DNA of 54,377 bases from Aeromonas cavernicola (GTDB lineage Bacteria; Pseudomonadota; Gammaproteobacteria; Enterobacterales; Aeromonadaceae): contig NZ_PGGC01000048.1 of assembly GCF_002795305.1 (NCBI RefSeq), forward strand, positions 1-54,377, read 5' to 3'. Each line of letters starts with the position of its first letter. Positions within the stretch are counted from its first letter, which is position 1. The translations under genes were made by a program, and so were the position numbers. The notes below the pieces were generated by a model that saw nothing but the letters and a program-made list of their open reading frames with translations, had not been told where the DNA came from and did no database searches. Below, one piece after another: positions 17,524 to 27,910 of this stretch.

Positions 17524-19149
17524 CTACGTGCCAGCTAATTTGCTCAACTCGTTGCAAGCCTGAGCTATCTGGCGAGCACCATGAGTATTTTCGTCTGCCG
17601 TATTATGAATATTAACAATGCTGCGGCTCAACTCTTCGGTAACAGCGCTCTGCTCTTCGGTAGCGGTAGCAATCAAGGTATTCATATCCGTGATCCGCAC
17701 TACGGCACCATTAATGGTATTGATACTGGTTCCCGCATCCCGCGCCAAGCCAACACTTTCTTGCATTTGCTGACGGCTCGACTGCATCGCATGACTAGCC
17801 TCTGATGCTCGGCTTTGCAATAGCTCAATCATCTTGCTGATCTCTGCGGTTGAATCTTGAGTACGCTGAGCTAATGATCGCACTTCATCTGCGACCACCG
17901 CAAAACCACGCCCTTGCTCGCCAGCACGGGCGGCCTCGATAGCGGCATTAAGCGCCAGCAGGTTGGTCTGGCCCGCAATATCCCTGATCACATCGAGTAC
18001 CACACTGATATTGGTACTATCGGCCTGCAGTTGCTGAACCACGTTACCCGCCTGCTCAATTTTCTCAGAAACCTGCTCAATGCTGGTGATCGCGTTTCGC
18101 ACGACCAAATGGCCATCACCAGATGTGCGAGAGGCATCTTTGGCGGCACTCATCGCATCGGTGGTGTTACGTGCCACTTCACTTAAGGTCGATTGCATCT
18201 GATTCATTGCGGTCGCAACCTGCGACATCTCACCCTGCTGAATCGCCATCCCATTGGCAGACTGCTCAGAGATACTACCAACTTCCTTCACCGCACCGCT
18301 GAGTTGGCTCACCGAGCTAATGATCTCACTCACCAAATCTGCCAGCGCAGTTTGCATTTGATTAATGGCTGACCCAAGCAACCCCAACTCATCACGATTG
18401 AAGCGTTTATCTTGAATCCATATCTGTAATTCACCACGCCCTAGCTCACCACCAGCAATACGCTGTGCTTGGCGAGCCAGCATAATGAGCGGATCCCGAA
18501 TTTGCCGAGTCAATATCACGGAAAGCGCCACAACCAGCACCAGCCCAAGCGCCATCGCAAACATGACACTCCACTTCGCTGAATCATAAGCGGCAACCAC
18601 GACGTTACGTGATTCTGTAGCATAGCCTTGGTTGATCCGAATCAACTCATCTACAGCACTCACCAATTCATGATAGGTGTTCAATCCTTGGTTCAAGGAC
18701 AGTGCCAGAGCAGCCTCCATCTGTTGCCGCTCTTGCATCTGGATCACTTGTTGGTGCAACGCCATATATTTATCCCAATGCTGTTTGATCGCCTCAAAAG
18801 TACGCCGCTCTTTCTCATCCGCCCCCCAGATAGTGGCGCCATGCTCCGTAAGTTGTTGGGTAATTTGTTGGACTTTTTTGACGCTAGCATTGCGATACTC
18901 CGCTGTTTTTTGAGGATCAGAGGCCACCAGAAACAAATCCAGCTCATAGCGGCGTAGCTGGCTAAGGCTTTCACCGATCGCATTAGTACGGTTAACAGCA
19001 GGCAAAATACTGTCGGTAAAACCTATTGCAGCACGGTTCATATTAGTAAATTCAAACAGTGAAAAACCGCCGATAAACGCCATCATTAGCCCTAATACCG
19101 CAAAACCTGCGGTCAGTTTCTTGCCGATGGTCATCTTACTGATATTCAT
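17524..19149 (-). CDS. Methyl-accepting chemotaxis protein
   Basis: The 541-residue receptor has a membrane helix at about 12-32, a periplasmic four-helix-bundle-type domain, a second helix at about 190-212, a HAMP domain, and the cytoplasmic signalling coil. The conserved hairpin is near residue 395: [21 protein letters not shown] followed by [14 protein letters not shown]. It relays a periplasmic signal to CheA/CheW. The ligand is unknown. The C-terminus (NELSKLAGT) lacks the NWETF-type tether for CheR/CheB. Confidence 0.95.
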   Translation of the reverse strand: MNISKMTIGKKLTAGFAVLGLMMAFIGGFSLFEFTNMNRAAIGFTDSILPAVNRTNAIGESLSQLRRYELDLFLVASDPQKTAEYRNASVKKVQQITQQLTEHGATIWGADEKERRTFEAIKQHWDKYMALHQQVIQMQERQQMEAALALSLNQGLNTYHELVSAVDELIRINQGYATESRNVVVAAYDSAKWSVMFAMALGLVLVVALSVILTRQIRDPLIMLARQAQRIAGGELGRGELQIWIQDKRFNRDELGLLGSAINQMQTALADLVSEIISSVSQLSGAVKEVGSISEQSANGMAIQQGEMSQVATAMNQMQSTLSEVARNTTDAMSAAKDASRTSGDGHLVVRNAITSIEQVSEKIEQAGNVVQQLQADSTNISVVLDVIRDIAGQTNLLALNAAIEAARAGEQGRGFAVVADEVRSLAQRTQDSTAEISKMIELLQSRASEASHAMQSSRQQMQESVGLARDAGTSINTINGAVVRITDMNTLIATATEEQSAVTEELSRSIVNIHNTADENTHGARQIAQACNELSKLAGT

Positions 19150-19456
19150 AGATATATCCCAGATGCTAAGTAAATATTGCGCTTTGGTCTACACCATATC
19201 AGCGCGGTTCATGATGGCGTCTATCTAGGAAAAAACGTATCAGATGGAGCCAAGACCATCCGGACACCAATCAGCCACGTTTACTTCGTGACCGTCATCC
19301 AATCTGGCGGGGAAGAGACTGAAAAAGATGCGTTATCTGTTATTGCCACCAACCAAGCAAAACACCCAATGCCACAAGGGGTATCGACCATAGCACCACT
19401 CTCTTGAGTGGGGTTGACAGTGAAATGAGCTAAATACTGGCCATAACAGTTAGGGT
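19150..19456. other. Intergenic region between folE and the chemoreceptor
   Basis: Both flanking genes are on the minus strand. A 76-codon plus-strand frame at 19177-19407 has no recognisable product and no clear ribosome binding site, so I do not call it. The chemoreceptor promoter should lie in the left part. I could not identify a convincing sigma-28 box. Confidence 0.4.
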
Positions 19457-19505
19457 AAAAAAGAAAGGCGTCGGACGGGTCACTTCATATCATGACCCTA
19501 GACGC
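19457..19505 (-). terminator. Terminator of folE
   Basis: On the minus strand GCGTC...GGGTCA and TGACCC...GACGC form a long, slightly bulged stem with a ten-base loop. CTTTCTTTTTT follows. It begins 13 bases past the folE stop. Confidence 0.8.
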
Positions 19506-19517
19506 GCGGATGCAATA

Positions 19518-20174
19518 TTAACGTTTGAGGCCAGCGAGAAACTCAGCACGGGTATCTGGCTGGGTTTTGAAGACCCCACCAAGGGAGGTCGTGGTGGTAT
19601 AGGAGGTCGAATCCATCACCCCGCGCGCCTTGACGCAGTAATGGGTCGCCTTGATGCTGATGGCCACGTCCTTGGTGCCGAGCAGGGTCTGCAGCGCCAG
19701 TAAGATTTGCTGGGTCAACCGCTCCTGCACCTGGGGACGGCGGGCAAAGAACTGCACAATACGGTTGATTTTCGACAGACCGATCACCTTGCCACGAGGG
19801 ATGTAAGCCACGTGGGCCAGCCCGTCGATGGTAACGAAGTGGTGTTCACAGGTGCTGGTGAGGCTGATGTCCCGCACCATGATCATCTCGTCTACCTGCA
19901 TCTTATTCTCGATCACCGTCACCTTGGGGAAGGTGGAATAGTCGAGGCCGGAGAAGATCTCATTGACATACATCTTGGCAATGCGATGCGGCGTCTCGGC
20001 CAGACTGTCATCGGTCAGATCCAGCCCCAGCGTCTCCATGATGGAGCGCATATGGCCTTCGATCTTCTCCCGCTTCTGCTGGCTGTTCAGCTCGTTGGTG
20101 ACCAGGGGGGTTTCCAGTCCCTGGGCTTCGAGGGCAGCCCTGACCAGCAAGGCTTCCGGACTTAAGGTTGTCAT
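19518..20174 (-). CDS. folE: GTP cyclohydrolase I
   Basis: FolE converts GTP to 7,8-dihydroneopterin triphosphate, the first step of folate synthesis. The 218 residues show the zinc and active-site motifs: [13 protein letters not shown] (about 105-117), [24 protein letters not shown] and [14 protein letters not shown] chose the ATG at 20174 because GGGAGAGG lies five bases upstream. The longer frame from 20189 would place its start inside that site. It is divergent from moeA. Both folate and molybdopterin pathways start from GTP. Confidence 0.95.
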   Translation of the reverse strand: MTTLSPEALLVRAALEAQGLETPLVTNELNSQQKREKIEGHMRSIMETLGLDLTDDSLAETPHRIAKMYVNEIFSGLDYSTFPKVTVIENKMQVDEMIMVRDISLTSTCEHHFVTIDGLAHVAYIPRGKVIGLSKINRIVQFFARRPQVQERLTQQILLALQTLLGTKDVAISIKATHYCVKARGVMDSTSYTTTTSLGGVFKTQPDTRAEFLAGLKR

Positions 20175-20502
20175 TCGTACCTCTCCCATGCAAAGGGACC
20201 ATAAAGAACTCTGCCGCTACCACTGGGCCCGATCACATCCATGCACGTTATCGCGGCCGCACGGTGGTGCAGGAGATCCTATACCAGATGACCGCACACG
20301 CCTGCCGATCGATGCGAGGATTACCGACGGAGCCAGCCCTGACGATCAGGCGGCATAGTAAACGGTCATTGCAGCCAAGATTCAAGTCAACTTACGCTCA
20401 TCCCTACACTATATCGCCAATACACCACATTTACCGAGTCTCTGCCTGCCCATCAGGCTGGAATTTTGTGATAATCCTGCCTTTGAGATCCAACCTGAGG
20501 CC
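20175..20502. other. Divergent promoter region of folE and moeA
   Basis: No gene is supported. The moeA ribosome binding site (TGAGG) lies seven bases before its ATG. Promoter boxes could not be assigned with confidence. Confidence 0.4.
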
Positions 20503-21735
20503 ATGACGATGGGATTTGATACCAGTGGACTACTCCCCTTACGCGACGCCCTAGCCGCGATGCTAACGCAGCTCGCCTGTTGCTGCGACAGCGAGCCACT
20601 GCCGCTGCCAGAGGCCCTTGGCCGCGTGCTTGCCAGTGATATCAGCTCTCCCCTCGCCGTCCCCCCGTTCGACAACGCCGCCATGGATGGTTACGCTGTG
20701 CGCCTTGCCGATCTCGCCAGCGGCACCCCACTCATCATGGCGGGCAAGGCCTTTGCCGGTCAGCCCTATCAGGGCCAATGGCCTGCTGGCCACTGTGTGC
20801 GGATCATGACCGGCGCCCCCGTCCCCGCAGGCACCGATGCGGTGGTGATGCAGGAAGAGACTCTGGCCGACGGTGACCGAATCACCTTTCTGGCAACCCC
20901 GGTGCAGGGTCAGAATATTCGTCAAGCTGGCAGCGACATCGGTCAGGGTGCCTGCGTACTCACCGCAGGTACTCGCCTCACCCCAAGAGAGATGCCGCTG
21001 CTGGCATCTCTTGGCGTAGCCACCGTCGCGGTGCGCCGCCCGCTAACAGTGGCCATTTTTAGCACTGGCGATGAGCTTAAACCGGTCGGTACCCCGCTCG
21101 CCCACGGCGACATCTATGACTCCAACCGCTACGGCGTGCGGGCTATGCTGGCACGCTTGGGCTGCATCTGCCTCGATCTTGGCATTATCCCAGACGATCC
21201 GGCTCAGCTGCGCGCCGCCTTTATCCGTGCCGATCAAGAGGCCGATGTGCTGATCACCACCGGCGGTGTCTCGGTGGGGGAAGCGGACTTCACCAAACAA
21301 CTGTTGGAAGAGCTTGGTGAGATCGGTTTCTGGCAGCTCGCCATCAAGCCGGGCAAGCCGTTTGCTTTTGGTCGTCTGCCCCGCGCTTGGTTCTTCGGCC
21401 TGCCGGGCAACCCCGTCTCTGCCATGGTCACCTTCGATCAGCTGGTGCAACCGGCGCTGGCCAAACTGGCGGGTCAGCAGTTCGAGCGCCCGCTCCAGCT
21501 GCAAGCCATTGCGGCCGAACCACTCAAAAAGAGCCCGGGCCGACTCGACTTCCAGCGCGGCATTCTGAGTCAGGGACCAAACGGTCTCGAAGTACGCAGC
21601 ACCGGTTCACAAGACTCTGCGGTGTTCAGCTCCCTGTCGCGCGCCAACTGCTACATCGTCCTTGAGCGGGAACAGGGTCGCGTTGCCGCAGGCGAGACGG
21701 TGACCGTGGAACCATTCGGGGGCTTGCTGCTGTGA
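20503..21735 (+). CDS. moeA: Molybdopterin molybdenumtransferase
   Basis: MoeA inserts molybdate into adenylylated molybdopterin to form the active cofactor. The 410-residue protein has the family layout: [14 protein letters not shown] (about 60-73), [15 protein letters not shown] (about 104-118), the MoCF-like domain with STGDEL, GDIYDSN and [12 protein letters not shown] (about 249-260), LPGNPVSAM, and a C-terminal beta-barrel. It overlaps moeB by GTGA. An ATG two codons downstream is a possible alternative start. Confidence 0.96.
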   Translation: MTMGFDTSGLLPLRDALAAMLTQLACCCDSEPLPLPEALGRVLASDISSPLAVPPFDNAAMDGYAVRLADLASGTPLIMAGKAFAGQPYQGQWPAGHCVRIMTGAPVPAGTDAVVMQEETLADGDRITFLATPVQGQNIRQAGSDIGQGACVLTAGTRLTPREMPLLASLGVATVAVRRPLTVAIFSTGDELKPVGTPLAHGDIYDSNRYGVRAMLARLGCICLDLGIIPDDPAQLRAAFIRADQEADVLITTGGVSVGEADFTKQLLEELGEIGFWQLAIKPGKPFAFGRLPRAWFFGLPGNPVSAMVTFDQLVQPALAKLAGQQFERPLQLQAIAAEPLKKSPGRLDFQRGILSQGPNGLEVRSTGSQDSAVFSSLSRANCYIVLEREQGRVAAGETVTVEPFGGLLL

Positions 21736-22496
21736 GCGAAATCCTGAGCGATGCCGAACTACTGCGTTACAACCGTCAGATCATCCTCAAATCTTTCGAT
21801 TTCGAGGGACAGGAGGCGCTCAAGCAGGCCAAGGTGCTGGTGATCGGCGCCGGTGGCCTTGGCTGCGCCGCCAGCCAGTATCTGGCAGTGGCGGGGGTGG
21901 GTCAGCTCACCCTGGTCGATTTTGACAAAGTGGAACTCTCCAACCTGCAACGTCAGGTACTGCACAACGATGGGCGGATCGGCCACGACAAGGTGGACTC
22001 TGCCGCCCAGTCGCTGCGCGCCCTCAACCCCTGGCTTGAGGTCGCGACACACGCCACCATGGCCGATGAAGCGCTGCTCGATACCCTTTTACCGGAACAT
22101 CAGCTGGTACTCGACTGCACCGATAATCTGGCCATTCGTAACTTGCTGAATCAACGGGCACGCCAGCACCGGATACCGCTGGTCAGTGGCGCCGCCATCC
22201 GGCTGGAGGGGCAGCTGTGCAGCTTCACTTGGCAGCAAGATGAGCCCTGCTACGCTTGCCTCAGCGCCCTGTTTGGCGAGCAGGCCCTCACCTGTGTCGA
22301 GGCGGGGGTGCTGGCTCCCATCGTCGGGCTGGTGGGCAGCTTGCAGGCACTGGAGGCGATCAAGCTGTTAGCTGACATGGGCAAGAGCTATAGCAGCCGC
22401 CTGTTGATGATTGACGGCCTAAGCGGCACCTTCCGTGAAATGAAGCTACCCAAACGCCCCGACTGCACTGTCTGTGGCCACTCAGAAAACCAATAA
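21732..22496 (+). CDS. moeB: Molybdopterin-synthase adenylyltransferase
   Basis: MoeB activates the C-terminal glycine of MoaD with ATP so that sulfur can be attached. The 254-residue E1-like protein shows the ATP site [14 protein letters not shown] (about 38-51), [15 protein letters not shown] (about 60-74), DCTDN, and two CxxC zinc pairs (CYACL and CTVCG). It has no C-terminal rhodanese domain, as in E. coli. The start is GTG, overlapping the moeA stop, which indicates translational coupling. Confidence 0.95.
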   Translation: MSEILSDAELLRYNRQIILKSFDFEGQEALKQAKVLVIGAGGLGCAASQYLAVAGVGQLTLVDFDKVELSNLQRQVLHNDGRIGHDKVDSAAQSLRALNPWLEVATHATMADEALLDTLLPEHQLVLDCTDNLAIRNLLNQRARQHRIPLVSGAAIRLEGQLCSFTWQQDEPCYACLSALFGEQALTCVEAGVLAPIVGLVGSLQALEAIKLLADMGKSYSSRLLMIDGLSGTFREMKLPKRPDCTVCGHSENQ

Positions 22497-22500
22497 GAGC

Positions 22501-22530
22501 AAAAAAGCCGAACGATAAGTTCGGCTTTTT
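22501..22530. terminator. Bidirectional terminator after moeB
   Basis: AAAAAAGCCGAAC and GTTCGGCTTTTT form a strong stem with a five-base loop, four bases past the moeB stop and facing the convergent lipoprotein gene. A and T runs flank both sides. Confidence 0.9.
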
Positions 22531-22552
22531 AATAGCATCTAATTTACGTAGA

Positions 22553-22843
22553 TTAGCCTGCGCAATAAACCCGAGCTTCGCGCGGGGTATAAATTCCTAA
22601 CGTGACGAAGCCAAGCAGCCCATTAACAAAAGTATGTTGAGCTTCTACCCGCACAACTTTATCAGCCCCGTTACAGACACTAGCTGCATCAATTGTTTTA
22701 CTCTGACCTAAACCAGAAATGAAAAAGTGATGGCTCACTTCTTTAGTCGGCGCTGCTGCAACACCAGGATGTACGGTAAAACCTTGCTGGGCACAACCTG
22801 CTAATGCCATGGTGACGACTGCTGTCATGAATATTTTTTTCAT
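22553..22843 (-). CDS. bor: Bor/Iss-family outer-membrane lipoprotein
   Basis: The 96-residue product has a lipoprotein signal peptide ending in ALAGCAQQ. It then follows phage lambda Bor and plasmid Iss closely: TFTVHPG-like start, HHFFISGLGQSKTIDAA, NGLLGFVTLGIYTP and REARVYC. Bor/Iss proteins sit in the outer membrane and are linked to serum survival in E. coli. I chose the second ATG (22843) because it starts MKKIFM like Bor; the frame opens four codons earlier. It is flanked by AT-rich sequence and no phage gene is visible nearby, so it may be a captured or ancestral copy. Confidence 0.88.
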   Translation of the reverse strand: MKKIFMTAVVTMALAGCAQQGFTVHPGVAAAPTKEVSHHFFISGLGQSKTIDAASVCNGADKVVRVEAQHTFVNGLLGFVTLGIYTPREARVYCAG

Positions 22844-23057
22844 TCTATTATCCATAATATTATTTATTAGATTGTTTAATGAAATATAAATTGCTTTCTA
22901 ACAAAATATATACCGCGTATAAATGCAATACTGATGATATCAATTTAATGGTTCAACGCAATATTATCAACCTGATATTTATCAACTCACCTTCTAATAT
23001 TAAAAAAGTAAATAATAGCTATCCGGCAATATTAATTCTCACGCCAAAAATATATTT
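22844..23057. other. AT-rich spacer upstream of bor
   Basis: About 210 bases of clearly lower GC content than the neighbours. A plus-strand frame starting at 22879 runs into the antisense of the next gene and looks spurious. The bor promoter should lie here on the minus strand. The composition suggests acquisition together with bor. Confidence 0.45.
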
Positions 23058-23837
23058 CTATCCCAACATGTTAAGCAGCCGCCTTAACAGATCATTAAAC
23101 CCAGAGGGATCTTCCGCAGGCCAAGCGTGGTGGCCGTTTGGGGTGTGAATAGTGGCATTAGGCAAAGAGGCAAACTGCTCTACCCGTTTCGCCAGTGGCA
23201 GGTAATCGTGGCTGGTAGAGATAATCGCCACCGGCTGCCGTATAGCGCTCAAACGCGCACGTACCGACCAACCGGGCAGTGCTTCCAACAGCGCCTTATA
23301 CACCTTCTTTTTATTACGCACAAAACGTAGCCGGAAAGTGTGGCGCACCTTGACCAGATCAGGACCGGGAAAGAGCTCGCGCCCCAGCCACCAAGCAATT
23401 GGCCGCATACCGAACCAGCGCAGCCACTTGAGGCGCTGGGCGTAACGCTCCTGCTCTTTGGGGGTCTCCAGCAAAAACTCGCTGACACCGTTGATCAGCA
23501 CCAACCCTTGCACCTTGTGGGGCAGTTGCAACGCCAGTTCCAGTGCTACCATGGCTCCCAGCGATAGCCCAACGATCCAAGCGGATTCAGGTTGTTCGTC
23601 GAGCCAGCGCACCACGTCGGCCGCAAGGGTGGCCACATCGAAGGGCCCCTCTTGGCTGCTCTGACCATGGCCACGCAGGTCCAGCGCCACCACGCGATAG
23701 TGCTCGGAAAAATATTCTATTTGCGCCTGCCAATCGAGGCTGGAGGAGCCAAGACCGTGGAGTAACACGAGCAAGGGGCCTTCACCCGCACAACGTAAAG
23801 CAAGCCCGTTATATTTTATTACCTGATTGCGGCGCAT
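23058..23837 (-). CDS. Alpha/beta-fold hydrolase
   Basis: The 259-residue protein has the hydrolase fold: LVLLHGLGSSSLDW (oxyanion region, about 23-36), VALDLRGHGQS, the nucleophile elbow GLSLGAMVA (Ser near residue 91), an acid in the STSHDYLPLA region, and the catalytic histidine in NGHHAWPAEDP (about 239). It resembles the 3-oxoadipate enol-lactonase/BioH-like group, but the substrate cannot be named. It is on the same strand as modABC, 83 bases downstream of modC. Confidence 0.88.
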   Translation of the reverse strand: MRRNQVIKYNGLALRCAGEGPLLVLLHGLGSSSLDWQAQIEYFSEHYRVVALDLRGHGQSSQEGPFDVATLAADVVRWLDEQPESAWIVGLSLGAMVALELALQLPHKVQGLVLINGVSEFLLETPKEQERYAQRLKWLRWFGMRPIAWWLGRELFPGPDLVKVRHTFRLRFVRNKKKVYKALLEALPGWSVRARLSAIRQPVAIISTSHDYLPLAKRVEQFASLPNATIHTPNGHHAWPAEDPSGFNDLLRRLLNMLG

Positions 23838-23920
23838 CCGTTCGTCGTCCTTTAGGCTATGACCAGCCCCTGTTATCTCGTTATCGTGAATCTTTTTATC
23901 TGCCGACCAATACTGCCAGC

Positions 23921-25006
23921 TTACCCTTCACTGACCAGGCTCACGGCCTTGATATAGGCATAAATATGCTGGCCGGGCACCAGCGCTAATCGCCTCGCTG
24001 AGCGACTAGTGATCCGCGCCAGCAGTATCTGCTGCCCTAACGCCAACTGCAACAGGGTCTGACCGGGGCGTACCTCGCGCTCGGTCTGCAGGCGAGTCAC
24101 TAAACAGTTAGTCAAGCTAGAGTGCTCGATGGGGGCAGTCGCAATCACCACATCGCGCCCTGCCACCTTGATCTGCAAAAGGCCTGCCTGATCCGGTACA
24201 TGAGTCATGGTGACTCGCAACTGCTGGTCGCCAAGCTGTAGGGTCGCCATCTGTTCGTCGTCATCGTAGTGGGCCAACGTGGCATCCAACATCACCGCGG
24301 CATCGTCACGGCTAGCCAAGGAGAGGTCGGGGCGAGCAAACAGCTCACTGGGCTTGCCTTGGGCTTCGACCCGGCCAGCGGCCAACAGCACCAGCTGATC
24401 GCAGAGCAGGCTCACCTCTTCCATGGCGTGGCTGACAAACACCATCGGTATGCCGCTCTCCTGCTGCAATCCTTTGAGCACATGGGCTTGCTGGATGCGA
24501 CTGCGCCGATCCAACGCGGAAAAAGGTTCATCGAGTAGCAGCAGGTCGGGCTCGGCCAGCAACGCCCGCCCCAATGCCACCCGCTGGCGTTGGCCGCCAG
24601 ACAGGGCATGAGCCGGTTGCCCCAACAGCTCGACAAAGCCGAGCCGCGCCGCCAGCGCCTCGGGCTGCCAGCACCCCCGCCCCTTGCGGGCCGCCAGTTG
24701 CAAATTGCCAAGCACGCTCAGATGAGGAAAAAGCCGCGAATCCTGAAATACCAGCCCAATCCGGCGCGCTTCGGGGAGCAGCGCGCCGCACTCCCGTCCG
24801 CCCCACTGCAAGCGATCTCCTGCTTGGCGATCGAGCCCAGCGATGATGCGCAGCAGAGTGCTCTTACCGCAGCCGGAGGGACCAAACAGACCGATAATGC
24901 CCCCCAGTTCGAGGGTCAGTGCGCAATCGAGGGTAAAGGGGCCAAACTCGCGCCGAGCATGGAGGCAGAGAACGTGGCCCTGCGAGTGAGTAGCGGGAAG
25001 GTTCAT
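23921..25006 (-). CDS. modC: Molybdate ABC transporter ATP-binding protein
   Basis: ModC powers molybdate import through ModB. The 361-residue protein has Walker A GPSGCGKST (about 41-49), the signature LSGGQRQRVALGRAL (about 137-151), Walker B LLLLDEPFSAL, and a C-terminal molybdate-binding TOBE/Mop domain (about 295-355). It overlaps modB by ATGA. The order modA-modB-modC is standard. Confidence 0.95.
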   Translation of the reverse strand: MNLPATHSQGHVLCLHARREFGPFTLDCALTLELGGIIGLFGPSGCGKSTLLRIIAGLDRQAGDRLQWGGRECGALLPEARRIGLVFQDSRLFPHLSVLGNLQLAARKGRGCWQPEALAARLGFVELLGQPAHALSGGQRQRVALGRALLAEPDLLLLDEPFSALDRRSRIQQAHVLKGLQQESGIPMVFVSHAMEEVSLLCDQLVLLAAGRVEAQGKPSELFARPDLSLASRDDAAVMLDATLAHYDDDEQMATLQLGDQQLRVTMTHVPDQAGLLQIKVAGRDVVIATAPIEHSSLTNCLVTRLQTEREVRPGQTLLQLALGQQILLARITSRSARRLALVPGQHIYAYIKAVSLVSEG

Positions 25007-25683
25007 CCGAACACTCGGTGCTGTCTGCGCTGCAGCACCCCGTAAACCAGCAGCAGTAGCACCAGCGAGCAGCCCATCAGCCCCCCTGCCAGTATATGGG
25101 CGTTCTGGTAATCCATCGCCTCTACATAATCAAACAGGGCGATAGAGAGCACCTGAGTTTCGCCCGGAATATTGCCACCTATCATCAGCACCACACCAAA
25201 CTCTCCCAAGGTGTGGGCAAAGCCGAGGGCCGCCGCCATCACAAAGCTGGGCAGGGTCATCGGTAAGATAATGTGAAAAAAGCGCGCCAACGGGCCAAAG
25301 CCGAGGGTTGCGGCAGCCTCCAGCTCTTTATTGCCCATATTAACGAAAGCAGACGTGAGCGGCTGCACCACAAACGGCAGTGAATAGAGGAGGGAAGCCA
25401 GCAGCAGACCTGTAAAGCTGAACGCCAGCGGTGTGCCGAAGGTAGCTCGCCACCAAGCGCCCACCCCATATTCGGGGGAGAAAGCCAGCAACAGATAAAA
25501 CCCCAGCACCGTGGGGGGCAGCACCAGCGGCAGCGCCACCAGCGCCTCCACCAGCGGCCGCAGCCGATTCTGGCTGCGCGACAACCACCACGCCAGTGGC
25601 GGTGCCAATAACAGCAAGATAACGGTGGTACAGGCTGCCAACTTCAAGGTGAGCCAGACTGCCAGCAGATCCCCTTCACTCAT
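25003..25683 (-). CDS. modB: Molybdate ABC transporter permease
   Basis: ModB is the inner-membrane channel of the molybdate importer. The 226-residue protein has about five to six helices, starting LLAVWLTLKLAACTTVILLLLAPPLAWWLS, and the permease EAA loop (ELEAAATLGFGPLARFFHIILP, with 19 residues around the conserved G). AAGGGGGC precedes the start. A GTG three bases upstream could also serve. Confidence 0.95.
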   Translation of the reverse strand: MSEGDLLAVWLTLKLAACTTVILLLLAPPLAWWLSRSQNRLRPLVEALVALPLVLPPTVLGFYLLLAFSPEYGVGAWWRATFGTPLAFSFTGLLLASLLYSLPFVVQPLTSAFVNMGNKELEAAATLGFGPLARFFHIILPMTLPSFVMAAALGFAHTLGEFGVVLMIGGNIPGETQVLSIALFDYVEAMDYQNAHILAGGLMGCSLVLLLLVYGVLQRRQHRVFG

Positions 25684-25785
25684 CACGCCCCCTTCCGCTC
25701 AATGGCCTTCAATAGCGATAACCCCTGTGCAGTCAGCACAGGCCAAAGCAGCGGTGAAAGCAGCTGCTGAATGATGTTCAGACCA

Positions 25786-26538
25786 TCACGGCACCAGCGC
25801 ATAACCTGCAGCCTTGATCTGCACCTGCCCCGGCCCTTTGAGCCAGGCGACCAGCGCCGTCACCGCAGCCCCTTGTTTCAATATCAGCCCCTGCTGCTCG
25901 ATGGGGGGATAAAAACTTGCAGGCACTGCCCACGCTTCGCCGGTCTTGCCCGCGTCCACCAGATTGGCCCAAGCAACGAAGCCCAGCTCGGCATTACCGG
26001 TCTCGACAAATTGCCAAGTTTGGCCGATGTTGGCACCGGTCAGCAGCCGGTACTGGGTGGGATCAATTTTGAGGCGAGCAAGGGTCGCCATGGCGGCAGC
26101 ACCATAAGGCGCGGTGCGAGGATTGGCGATGGCAAGATTGCCCTGCCAGCTGCGCAGGGTCGCTTCGTCAGGGGCCGGACCGCCCTTTTGCCACAGCCCC
26201 AGCTGGCCAATGGCGTAGGTAAAGCGATCACTCCCCTTGCCCTCTTTTTCCAGCTTCTCGGGCGTCGCCACATCGGCGGAGAGGAAGAGATCGAACGGCG
26301 CGCCATGGCGGATCTGGGTGTAGAGCACCCCAGTGGCGGCAGCAGAGATAACCAGCCGATGACCGGTCTTGGCGGTGAACGCCTCGCCGATCCGCTCAAG
26401 GGTGCCCTTAAAATTAGCGGCCACCGCTACCTTCACCTCATCGGCCTGCACCGACGCCGCGAACAACAGGATTGCCGCAACGCTCACGTAAGACAACCAG
26501 CCTAGCCCCATAACAAGCCTGTGCCGATAAGTCGGCAT
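25786..26538 (-). CDS. modA: Periplasmic molybdate-binding protein
   Basis: ModA captures molybdate or tungstate in the periplasm. After a signal peptide ending near SVQA, the mature part shows VKVAVAANFKGTLERI, LVISAAATGVLYTQI, GAPFDLFLSADVATPEKL, IANPRTAPYGAAA and VETGNAELGFVAW, all typical. The open frame begins at 26670. I use the ATG at 26538 because it gives MPTYRHRLVMGLGW, a basic start before the hydrophobic core, and a mature length near E. coli ModA. Its ribosome binding site is weak; ATGs at 26625 (with AGGA) and 26511 are alternatives. It lies about 100 bases after moaE on the same strand, so moaBCDE and modABC may be one operon. Confidence 0.9.
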   Translation of the reverse strand: MPTYRHRLVMGLGWLSYVSVAAILLFAASVQADEVKVAVAANFKGTLERIGEAFTAKTGHRLVISAAATGVLYTQIRHGAPFDLFLSADVATPEKLEKEGKGSDRFTYAIGQLGLWQKGGPAPDEATLRSWQGNLAIANPRTAPYGAAAMATLARLKIDPTQYRLLTGANIGQTWQFVETGNAELGFVAWANLVDAGKTGEAWAVPASFYPPIEQQGLILKQGAAVTALVAWLKGPGQVQIKAAGYALVP

Positions 26539-26636
26539 GATGCCGCGATGGCGGGCGTCGTCATCGACATGGCACAGAAAACGGGCAACCACCGCCATAC
26601 CGGAACAAACATACGCGTCTTTCATGGCCAATCCTG

Positions 26637-27131
26637 CTATTGCTCGGGCGGCCGATGAGTGAGACTCCAACGGGCTGCCGCTGCCTCATCACTGACCTTG
26701 GCCGCAACCCAGCGCTGCTCGCCTTCGGCGGTCAGCTCTTTTTTCCAAAATGGCGCTCGGGTCTTCAAGAAATCCATGATGAAGTGGCAAGCCTCGAAGG
26801 CAGCCTCACGGTGGGCACTGCTCACCGCCACCAGCACGATCTGATCGCCAAGCCACAGCTCGCCGATGCGGTGGATCAGGGTGCACTCCTGCAGCGGCCA
26901 ACGCTCGCGCGCTTCCTGCACGATCTCGACCAGCGCCTTCTCGGTCATGCCGGGGTAGTGCTCAAGGGCCAGCCCCTTCACCTCCTCCCCTTGATTGAAG
27001 TCGCGCACCTTGCCAACGAAGGTGACGACCGCCCCAGTATCAGCCCGGCTGGCAAGGCGGGCATATTCGTCAGCAAGCGAGAAGTCCTCCCGTTGCACCA
27101 GAATGCGATCTGCGATGGCTGTCTCATCCAT
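26637..27131 (-). CDS. moaE: Molybdopterin synthase catalytic subunit
   Basis: MoaE, with MoaD, adds two sulfurs to precursor Z to make molybdopterin. The 164-residue protein includes GAVVTFVGKVRDFN (about 33-46), LEHYPGMTEKAL, HRIGELWLGDQIVLVAVSSAHR and the active-site lysines in FWKKELTAEG (about 130-139). It starts three bases after moaD. Confidence 0.95.
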   Translation of the reverse strand: MDETAIADRILVQREDFSLADEYARLASRADTGAVVTFVGKVRDFNQGEEVKGLALEHYPGMTEKALVEIVQEARERWPLQECTLIHRIGELWLGDQIVLVAVSSAHREAAFEACHFIMDFLKTRAPFWKKELTAEGEQRWVAAKVSDEAAAARWSLTHRPPEQ

Positions 27132-27134
27132 GGT

Positions 27135-27380
27135 TCAACCTCCGGTCACTGGGGGGAAAAAGGCCACTTCATCGCCATCCTTGATAGACGTATCGAGGGG
27201 CACCAGCGTCTGGTTGACCGCCACTAGCAGCTTGCCCACCTCAAGGGCCAGTGCCCACTTGTCACCCCGCTGACAGAGCGCAGCACGCAGTTGCTCGGCA
27301 CTGGCGTAATCGCACGGCAGGCAGAGCTCGTCACAGGCCACCAGCTCTCTTACTTGCGCAAAAAACAGTACCTTGATCAT
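27135..27380 (-). CDS. moaD: Molybdopterin synthase sulfur-carrier subunit
   Basis: An 81-residue ubiquitin-fold protein ending in the required double glycine (FFPPVTGG), which MoeB adenylylates before sulfur loading. It overlaps moaC by ATGA and is followed by moaE after three bases. Confidence 0.95.
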   Translation of the reverse strand: MIKVLFFAQVRELVACDELCLPCDYASAEQLRAALCQRGDKWALALEVGKLLVAVNQTLVPLDTSIKDGDEVAFFPPVTGG

Positions 27381-27901
27381 GCTTGCTCCCCGCTCGTTGA
27401 CCCTAACTGAAAGTGACCGGACTTACCGCCCTTCTTCTCCACCAGTCGCAGCTGTTCGATCACCATGTCTTTTTGCACCGCCTTGCACATGTCGTAGATG
27501 GTCAGCGCCGCCACCGACGCCGCCGTCAGCGCCTCCATCTCCACCCCGGTCTTGCCGGCGAGCTTGCAGAGGGTGCGAATATGCACCTTGTGCAGCTCAG
27601 GCAGCGCCGCGATCTCTACCTCAACCTTGGTCAGGGCCAGCGGATGGCAGAGTGGGATGAGATCGGCAGTCTTCTTGGCCGCCATGATGCCAGCGATGCG
27701 AGCGGTGGCGAATACATCGCCTTTATGATGCTGGCCGCTCAAGATCAGCGCCAGTGTCTCGGGGGCCATGGCGACAAACGCCTCGGCACGGGCTTCACGC
27801 TCGGTCACCTGTTTGTCGGTCACATCCACCATATGGGCTTCGCCGCTCTGGTTAAGGTGAGTGAGGTTAGCCTGAGCCTGGTTGGGATCGGTCTGGTTCA
27901 T
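27377..27901 (-). CDS. moaC: Cyclic pyranopterin monophosphate synthase
   Basis: MoaC works after MoaA to form cyclic pyranopterin monophosphate from GTP. The 174 residues include [59 protein letters not shown] and the catalytic region CKAVQKDM. The N-terminus is about a dozen residues longer than in E. coli ([17 protein letters not shown] before the shared part). Confidence 0.96.
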   Translation of the reverse strand: MNQTDPNQAQANLTHLNQSGEAHMVDVTDKQVTEREARAEAFVAMAPETLALILSGQHHKGDVFATARIAGIMAAKKTADLIPLCHPLALTKVEVEIAALPELHKVHIRTLCKLAGKTGVEMEALTAASVAALTIYDMCKAVQKDMVIEQLRLVEKKGGKSGHFQLGSTSGEQA

Positions 27902-27910
27902 GGTGTGCTC

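Noticed and set aside
19177-19407. 76-codon plus-strand frame between folE and the chemoreceptor
   Set aside because: Lacks a good start signal and family resemblance; likely chance.
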